A DNA stretch of 64,000 bases, from positions 558,001-622,000 of the forward strand of contig NZ_MTQP01000068.1 of the NCBI RefSeq assembly GCF_001984175.1, in the 5' to 3' direction. This DNA is from Saccharothrix sp. ALI-22-I (GTDB lineage Bacteria > Actinomycetota > Actinomycetes > Mycobacteriales > Pseudonocardiaceae). Below are positions 58,887-64,000 of this stretch, one piece after another. The position numbers were made by a program, and so were the translations under genes. How positions within the stretch are numbered: the first letter of the stretch is position 1; every line of letters begins with the position of its first letter. The notes under the pieces are model-generated. The model saw only the letters and a list, made by a program, of their open reading frames with translations, searched no databases and was not told the DNA's origin.

Positions 58887-59585
58887 ATGACGACCGCTGA
58901 GGCAGACGGCTGGCTGAACGCCCTCGCGAAGGACCGGGGCGACATCGACCGGTCCAGCACCGCCGAGCGCGTCGCGGACAAGCTCCGCACCAGCGTCCTC
59001 GACGGCGACATCAAACCCGGCCGGCAGCTCAACGAGAAGGCCCTCGGCGAAGCCCTCCGCGTCTCCCGCAACACGCTGCGCGAAGCGTTCCGGCTGCTCA
59101 CCCACGAACGCCTGCTCGTGCACGAGTACAGCAAGGGCGTGTTCGTCCGCCGCCCCGACGTGGCCGACATCGTGGATCTCTACGCCGCCCGCCGGGTCAT
59201 CGAGTGCGGCGCGATCCGCCGCTGGCCGAAGGTCACCGACGAGGCCCGGCAAGCCGTCCGCGACGCCGTGGACCTCGGCCTTGCCTGCCGCGACAAGGAC
59301 GACTGGACCGGCGTCGGCACCGCGAACGTGAAGTTCCACCAGGCCATCACCGCCCTCGCGGGCAGCGCCCGGCTGGACGAGGAGGTCAAGCGCCTGCTCG
59401 CCGAACTGCGCCTCGCCTTCCACGTGATGGGCGACCACGAGGAGTTCTACCGGGACTACCTGCCGCTCAACCAGTCGATCGTGGACCGCCTCGACGCGGG
59501 CGAGGTCCAGCAGGCCGAGGAAGCGCTGCTGACCTACTTCGACCGGGCGGAGAAGCACTTGGTGACCGGCCTGCGCGGTGAGTGA
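58887..59585 (+). CDS. GntR-family regulator (FCD domain)
   Basis: This is a 232-residue regulator from the ATG at 58887; an upstream in-frame start at 58830 overlaps the operator. The winged helix has STAERVADKLRTSVLDGDI, KPGRQLNEKALGEALRVSRNTLREAFRLL. The FCD domain carries DLYAARRVIECGAI, NVKFHQAITALAG and FHVMGDHEEFY, with His residues for metal or acid ligand binding. It probably represses or induces pxpA and perhaps the downstream transporter in response to a carboxylic acid. Confidence 0.92.
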   Translation: MTTAEADGWLNALAKDRGDIDRSSTAERVADKLRTSVLDGDIKPGRQLNEKALGEALRVSRNTLREAFRLLTHERLLVHEYSKGVFVRRPDVADIVDLYAARRVIECGAIRRWPKVTDEARQAVRDAVDLGLACRDKDDWTGVGTANVKFHQAITALAGSARLDEEVKRLLAELRLAFHVMGDHEEFYRDYLPLNQSIVDRLDAGEVQQAEEALLTYFDRAEKHLVTGLRGE

Positions 59586-59714
59586 CAAACGGTCACGATC
59601 CAACTACGTCATGCGTCGGTAACCCACCTGACATGGTGACTACCGTCCTCCCCCCGGCCTAGCATCGCGCGACACCGCGTCACCGCGATACCCGGCCGCC
59701 GTACGGAGGGGCAC

Positions 59715-59981
59715 ATGCCGTCCGCTCGAAAATCCAGCCTCCGCTGGAGCAATTGGAACCTGCTCCTGCTCGTTCCGCTCCTGATGCTCGTCACGCCCTG
59801 GTTCAACGCCGATGAGCCGAGGCTGCTCGGGTTGCCGTTCTTCTACTGGTACCAATTCGCCTGGGTCCCGGTGGGCGTGCTCTGCGTGGGCCTGGTCTAC
59901 GTCAAGACCAAGGACCAACCCGCGGTCAAGGGCAAGCCCGACCTGCTGAGCGTGGACGACCTGGACGAGGGGGCCAAGTAA
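59715..59981 (+). CDS. DUF3311 small membrane protein
   Basis: This is an 88-residue protein with two membrane spans (NLLLLVPLLMLVTPWF, YWYQFAWVPVGVLCVGLVYV). It has the conserved FFYWYQFAWVPVG motif of DUF3311, a family usually found just before SSS-type transporters. A short acidic tail (LLSVDDLDEGAK) follows. Its TAA overlaps the ATG of the symporter, so the two are translated together. Confidence 0.9.
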   Translation: MPSARKSSLRWSNWNLLLLVPLLMLVTPWFNADEPRLLGLPFFYWYQFAWVPVGVLCVGLVYVKTKDQPAVKGKPDLLSVDDLDEGAK

Positions 59982-61615
59982 TGCAGTGGACCGAGTTGGT
60001 GGTGTTCAGCGCGCTGTTCCTGCTGGTCACCGTCCTGGGCTTCTTCGCGGCGCGGTGGAAGGCCGGTGACACCCTCGACCACTTGGACGAGTGGGGTCTG
60101 GGCGGCCGCAAGTTCGGCTCCTGGATCACCTGGTTCCTGGTCGGCGGTGACCTCTACACGGCTTACACGTTCGTGGCCGTGCCCGCGCTGGTCTTCGGTG
60201 CCGGTGCGATGGGCTTCTTCGCGCTGCCCTACACGGTGATCCTGTACCCGATCGTGTTCCTGCCGCTGGTGCGCATGTGGTCCGTCTCCCGCGTGCACGG
60301 CTACGTGACGCCGGCGGACTTCGTCCGCGGCCGGTACGGCTCGCACTGGCTCGCGCTGCTGATCGCGATCACCGGCATCGTCGCCACCATGCCGTACATC
60401 GCGTTGCAGCTGGTCGGCCTGGAGGCCGTGCTGCGCACGATGGGCCTCAACGGCTCCGGACTCCTCGGCCACCTGCCGCTGTTCATCGCGTTCGTGATCC
60501 TCGCGCTCTACACGTACCAGTCGGGGCTGCGCGCGCCCGCGCTGATCGCGTTCGTGAAGGACACGTTGATCTACATCGTGATCATCGTCGCGGTGATCTA
60601 CCTGCCGTCCAAGTTCGGCGGCTGGGGCGCGATCCTCGACACCGCCCAGGCCAAGTACGCCGCGTCCGAGAGCAAGGCCGACGGGATCATCCTCAACGCC
60701 AACAACCAGCTCCAGTACGCGACGCTGGCGCTGGGCTCGGCGTTGGCGCTGTTCCTCTACCCGCACTCGCTGACCGGCATCCTGGCCTCGCGCGGGCGCA
60801 ACGTGATCAAGCGGAACATGGTCGCGCTGCCCGCGTACTCGCTGCTGCTGGGCCTGCTGGCGATGCTCGGCTTCGTCGCGATCAGCGCGGGCGTCAAGCC
60901 GATCACCAACCAGGCCACCGGCCGCCCGGACACCAACACCATCGTGCCGGTGCTGTTCGGCCAGGAGTTCCCGGCCTGGTTCGCGGGTGTCGCGTTCGCG
61001 GCCATCGCGATCGGCGCCTTGGTGCCCGCGGCGATCATGTCGATCGCGGCGGCGAACCTGTGGACCCGCAACATCTACAAGGAGTACCTGAAGAAGGACG
61101 CCTCGCCCGCGCAGGAGGCCAAGCAGGCCAAGCTGGCGTCGCTGGTGGTGAAGTTCGGCGCGGTCGCGTTCATCGTGTTCATCGACCCGCAGTTCTCCAT
61201 CGACCTGCAGCTCATCGGCGGCGTGATGATCCTGCAGACGCTGCCGGCCGTGGCGATCGCGCTCTACACCCGGTGGTTCCACGTGCGGGGCCTGATCGCG
61301 GGCTGGATCGCCGGCATGGGTTACGGCATGTGGCTGCTCTACAACATCGGCAACCCGGCCGTCGGCAAGGCGCACTTCGCCGGTTCCGCGCTGCCGCTGG
61401 ACAAGCTGTCGCTGTTCGGCTGGCACCCGTTCGCCGGCTCCGCCGTGCAGATCTACGTCGGCGCGATCGCCATCGTGGTGAACCTGCTGGTCGCGGTCAT
61501 CGTGACGCTGATCGCGAAGAAGGCCCGGGTGTTCAACGGGACCGACCAGACCGAGGCCGACGACTACCACGTGGACGAGGACAGCGACCGGGTCAAGCCG
61601 GTCGCCGTCCACTGA
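59981..61615 (+). CDS. Sodium:solute symporter (monocarboxylate-type)
   Basis: This is a 544-residue SSS-family transporter with about 13 membrane segments. Typical segments: DEWGLGGRKFGSWITWFLVGG, ADFVRGRYGSHWLALL, GLRAPALIAFVKDTLIYIV, YPHSLTGILASRGRNVIKRN and ALVPAAIMSIAAANLWTRNIY. It resembles MctC/MctP uptake systems for pyruvate, acetate or propionate. Paired with the DUF3311 gene and 400 bases from the GntR regulator. A short Asp/Glu-rich C-terminal tail is cytoplasmic. Confidence 0.92.
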   Translation: MQWTELVVFSALFLLVTVLGFFAARWKAGDTLDHLDEWGLGGRKFGSWITWFLVGGDLYTAYTFVAVPALVFGAGAMGFFALPYTVILYPIVFLPLVRMWSVSRVHGYVTPADFVRGRYGSHWLALLIAITGIVATMPYIALQLVGLEAVLRTMGLNGSGLLGHLPLFIAFVILALYTYQSGLRAPALIAFVKDTLIYIVIIVAVIYLPSKFGGWGAILDTAQAKYAASESKADGIILNANNQLQYATLALGSALALFLYPHSLTGILASRGRNVIKRNMVALPAYSLLLGLLAMLGFVAISAGVKPITNQATGRPDTNTIVPVLFGQEFPAWFAGVAFAAIAIGALVPAAIMSIAAANLWTRNIYKEYLKKDASPAQEAKQAKLASLVVKFGAVAFIVFIDPQFSIDLQLIGGVMILQTLPAVAIALYTRWFHVRGLIAGWIAGMGYGMWLLYNIGNPAVGKAHFAGSALPLDKLSLFGWHPFAGSAVQIYVGAIAIVVNLLVAVIVTLIAKKARVFNGTDQTEADDYHVDEDSDRVKPVAVH

Positions 61616-61637
61616 CCGTCCACCAGCCGTGCACTAG

Positions 61638-62543
61638 CTAGCCGAGCACCAAGCGAGCGGCGCCGACGAGTCCCGCCTGGCCACCCAGCCGGGCGGGCTC
61701 GACGCGCAATCCGTCCAAATAAGACAGTCCGCAGTGGTCGGCGACGGTCCGGCGAATCGGGTCGAACAGCAAGTCACCGGCCTGGGCCACACCGCCGCCG
61801 ACCACCGCGAGATCCAGGTCCACCACCGCGGCCGTCGCCGCGATCGCCAGCCCGACCGCGCGCCCGGCCCGCTCGAACGCGGCCTTCGGGATCTCCTCGC
61901 CCGTGCCGGCCGCCGCCGCGAGGTGCGCCGCGTCCGCGTCGTCCGGCGCCTGCCAGCCCTGACGGCGGGCCCACGCCACCATCCGCGGCCCACCGGCCAC
62001 CACTTCCGCGCACCCGCGCCCACCACACGTGCACGGGTCGCCGTCGTCCGGCTCGACCACCACGTGCCCGATGTGCCCGGCGTTCCCGGTGCGCCCGCCG
62101 AACGGCCGCCCACCTAGCACCAACCCGCCGCCGACACCGGTGCTCACCACCAGCCCGACCATGAACCGGCTGCCCTGACCCGCGCCGAGCCAGTGTTCGC
62201 CGAGCGCCATGCACGGCCCGTCGCCCGCCAACTCGACCCGCACTCCGGGCAGCAGCGCGGACAACCGGTCGCGCAACGGGAACCCACGCCACCCGGTGAC
62301 GTTGATGGGGCTCACCGTCCCCGCGTCCACGTCGACGGGCCCGGCCGACGCGATGCCGACCGCCGCCACGCCCTCACCCTGCAACACCTGGTCCACAACG
62401 GACGCCACCGCGTCCCACGTCTCCTCCGCGGCCCCGAGCGGCGTCGCCACCCGCACCGCCCGCGCCACCACGCCATTCCGGTCCACCAGCGCACCGGCGA
62501 TCTTCGTGCCGCCGACGTCCAGTGCCAGCACCAGGTCCGTCAC
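61638..62543 (-). CDS. ROK-family sugar kinase
   Basis: This is a 301-residue kinase from a GTG at 62543. ATP phosphate motif LALDVGGTKIAGALVD, sugar-binding GNAGHIGHVVVEPDD (ExGH-type), and zinc site CTCGGRGCAEVVAGG (CxCGxxGCxE) identify a ROK protein. VVGGGVAQAGDLLFDPIR is the C-terminal adenosine motif. Likely glucokinase or N-acetylhexosamine kinase; specificity not visible. It is convergent to the symporter, 22 bases apart. Confidence 0.92.
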   Translation of the reverse strand: MTDLVLALDVGGTKIAGALVDRNGVVARAVRVATPLGAAEETWDAVASVVDQVLQGEGVAAVGIASAGPVDVDAGTVSPINVTGWRGFPLRDRLSALLPGVRVELAGDGPCMALGEHWLGAGQGSRFMVGLVVSTGVGGGLVLGGRPFGGRTGNAGHIGHVVVEPDDGDPCTCGGRGCAEVVAGGPRMVAWARRQGWQAPDDADAAHLAAAAGTGEEIPKAAFERAGRAVGLAIAATAAVVDLDLAVVGGGVAQAGDLLFDPIRRTVADHCGLSYLDGLRVEPARLGGQAGLVGAARLVLG

Positions 62544-62557
62544 GCGGCCACTGTAAG

Positions 62558-62893
62558 TCAGCCGGTGCCCGTCGTCGTGGTGCCGGTCTCGCCCCAGTAC
62601 GCGGTGATGGTCGCGCGGTACTTCGTGTCCTCGTACGCGGTGGCGAGGCTGCCGCAGTTGTTGCCAGAGTCGTTGTTCTCGTCGTAGATGTTCAGCGACG
62701 GGCCGACACCGTTGAGCGGCTTGACGACGGCCCGGACCCAGCGCCGGCCATCGCTGTTGTACGCGTGCACGCACAGCGAGTCCGAAGCGTCGGCGTAGGA
62801 CACGGTGCCACCCTGCGTGCTCTCGGTGAACGAGTTCGCCAGCGCGGGCTGGGCGAGCAGCAGGCTGACGGCCGCGACGCCGCCGGCGACGGG
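62558..62893 (-). CDS. Small secreted protein with no visible start codon
   Basis: The reverse frame from the TGA of the upstream gene (62894-62896) to a TGA at 62558 encodes a clear signal-like helix (VAGGVAAVSLLLAQPALA) and ~95 mature residues with Cys (SDSLCVHAYN, SGNNCGSLA) and DGRRWVRAVVKPLNG, ending GTTTTGTG. No ATG, GTG or TTG occurs before the signal; the first GTG is at 62803, inside the mature part. The in-frame codons before the TGA are ATG CTG AAG CGC, which would complete a normal signal if the stop were sense. Possibly a nonsense-mutated or atypically initiated gene. Confidence 0.55.
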   Translation of the reverse strand, partial: PVAGGVAAVSLLLAQPALANSFTESTQGGTVSYADASDSLCVHAYNSDGRRWVRAVVKPLNGVGPSLNIYDENNDSGNNCGSLATAYEDTKYRATITAYWGETGTTTTGTG

Positions 62894-64000
62894 TCAGCGC
62901 TTCAGCATCCGGGTGAGGCCGGCCGCGACCGTGGTGGCCAGGATCCAGCCCATCACGATCAGCCCGGACGCGATCCACTGCGACGCACCCGGTGTCTGCC
63001 ACCGGTTCTTGTTGCCGAAGTCCACGATCGGCACCACCAGGTCGATGGTGAACAGCCACGGGCTCCACGGCAGGTGGTCCTGCTCGTTGATCTCGTGCAA
63101 CTCCGGGCCGGTGGCGAACCAGATGCTGCCCAGCAGCCAGGTCACCACCAGCCACGCCAACGCGCGGGCCGGGCGGTAGCCGTAGCCGACCATCGCGCGT
63201 TGCAGCCAGCTCCACAGCAGCACCAGCGGCCCGAGCCAGCGGCGGCCCTCGGCGACGGCCCGGTACCGCAGTCGCTGCTTCTCCACCGACACCGTGGCCG
63301 CGTGCTCGTCGTTGCCGCTGGCCCGCAGCATGTCGGCGAACTGGTCGTAGGGCCCCGGCCGGTAGGTGCGCCGCATCGCCTGCCGCAGCCAGCGCAGCCG
63401 CCGGTCGATCTCGGCGTCGTCACGCAGGTCGATCGGGTGCCGCAGCGAGTCGTAGCGGAACTCCTCCAGGTCGATCCGGCCGGTCGCGTTCCAGAAGTTC
63501 TCGTTGTCGTCCAACACCGTGCAGCGCACCTGCCGCAGCGTCACGTCACCGCGCGGCGGCGTGACGGGCGTGACCACCAGTTCCTGCACCTGCATGCCGA
63601 GCAGGTTCAACGCGTGCGCGTCGAGCCGGTCGCCGAGCACCGCGCCCGCGAACGTGGCCATCCGGCCGATCTGCGCCCGCCTGGCCCGCACGCCGCCGTG
63701 CGCGACGAACTCCTTGGCACCGCCCGCGCAGATCAGGTCCCGCCCGATGACCGCGCCGCCGACGTCCAGCGACGGCTTGCCCGCCGCCTGGTGCCGGTAG
63801 CGGCCGGGTTTGGTGATCCGGCTGCCGCGCAGGTCGAGGTTCGCACCGACGTGCACGCCGCGCAGCTCCAGCCCGCCGGTCACCTCGACCTCGCGGGCGG
63901 TGAAGTTGCTGCCGACGCGGGACCGGTTGCCCAGCACCGCGTCCGCACGCGGGTTGTCCAAAGTGGACCCGTCGAGGATGAGGCTGCCCTTGGCCTGGAA
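62894..64000 (-). CDS. Pentapeptide-like membrane-associated protein, 5' end outside window
   Basis: The reverse frame is open from the window edge to a TGA at 62894. Visible N-terminal ~120 residues are short beta-helix-like repeats (GSLILDGSTL, GLELRGVHVGANLDLRGS, VIGRDLICAGGA, ARRAQIGRMATFAG, LGDRLDAHALNLLG). Residues ~170-230 are a charged helical region (RRLRWLRQAMRRTYRPGPYDQ). Three membrane segments follow (GPLVLLWSWLQRAMVGYGY, LAWLVVTWLLGSIWFATG, WIASGLIVMGWILATTVAAG). Streptomyces homologues are called membrane-associated oxidoreductases without biochemical proof. Partial. Confidence 0.8.
   Translation of the reverse strand, partial: FQAKGSLILDGSTLDNPRADAVLGNRSRVGSNFTAREVEVTGGLELRGVHVGANLDLRGSRITKPGRYRHQAAGKPSLDVGGAVIGRDLICAGGAKEFVAHGGVRARRAQIGRMATFAGAVLGDRLDAHALNLLGMQVQELVVTPVTPPRGDVTLRQVRCTVLDDNENFWNATGRIDLEEFRYDSLRHPIDLRDDAEIDRRLRWLRQAMRRTYRPGPYDQFADMLRASGNDEHAATVSVEKQRLRYRAVAEGRRWLGPLVLLWSWLQRAMVGYGYRPARALAWLVVTWLLGSIWFATGPELHEINEQDHLPWSPWLFTIDLVVPIVDFGNKNRWQTPGASQWIASGLIVMGWILATTVAAGLTRMLKR

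Noticed and set aside
59897-61612. 571-codon reverse frame opposite the symporter
   Set aside because: Composition (His, Arg, Asp, Gln runs) is that of an antisense shadow; the forward strand encodes a complete SSS transporter.

Overview
The window is high-GC actinobacterial chromosome with GTG starts, very high third-position GC and frequent ATGA stop/start overlaps. Gene order from about 2.9 to 17.5 kb (dnaB, rplI, rpsR, ssb, rpsF, a GT87 membrane protein, ponA-type PBP, DUF5318, PadR, ino1) matches the oriC-proximal block known from Mycobacterium. Protein style, the PhoX pair and the type VII accessory genes suggest a filamentous Pseudonocardiales such as Saccharothrix, Lentzea or Actinosynnema; this assignment is inference.

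Layout. 0-2.9 kb: truncated TetR, a VOC protein divergent from a YafY/WYL regulator, and a P-loop kinase. 2.9-6.4 kb: replication and ribosome block, with a cluster of DnaA-box-like sites before dnaB. 6.4-12.1 kb: secreted protein, endonuclease IV, two GT87-type membrane glycosyltransferases and a very Cys/His-rich small protein. 12.1-18.5 kb: PBP, DUF5318, PadR/ino1 and a HAD phosphatase. 18.5-23.1 kb: tandem Tat-exported PhoX phosphatases with a PHO-box-like site, then a 22-bp-period repeat. 23.1-31.4 kb: SDR, amidohydrolase, uncharacterised proteins, an orphan histidine kinase, a divergent nitric-oxide-synthase oxygenase homologue and trmB. 31.6-38.8 kb: mycosin-like protease, a duplicated ABC ATPase with one permease, a deletion scar joining a response-regulator tail to a multicopper-oxidase tail, a Cof phosphatase and a TetR/SDR pair. 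38.9-45.2 kb: a two-component system, then two dynamin-like GTPases flanking a GrpE-like protein. 45.4-49.5 kb: a probable copper module (secreted protein, CopD, two cupredoxins) and an acidic Ca-loop protein. 50.1-58.0 kb: GTP-dependent PEP carboxykinase, a lipoprotein, a frame-disrupted pyroglutamyl-peptidase-like gene and a type VII secretion substrate cluster. 58.0-64 kb: pxpA divergent from a GntR regulator, a DUF3311/SSS transporter, a ROK kinase, a small secreted protein with no visible start and a truncated membrane protein.

How it works together. The first third is housekeeping: replication, translation, wall synthesis and inositol. Accessory modules follow: phosphate scavenging, copper handling, envelope remodelling by dynamins and type VII export accessories without the core machine. 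The best candidates for undescribed biology are the dynamin/GrpE-like/dynamin operon, the NOS homologue with an altered heme loop, the metallothionein-like His/Cys protein and the cupredoxin with a duplicated C-terminal unit. Several broken genes (35.8-36.2, 38.7 and 53.5-54.7 kb) show local decay, or sequencing indels in G/C runs.
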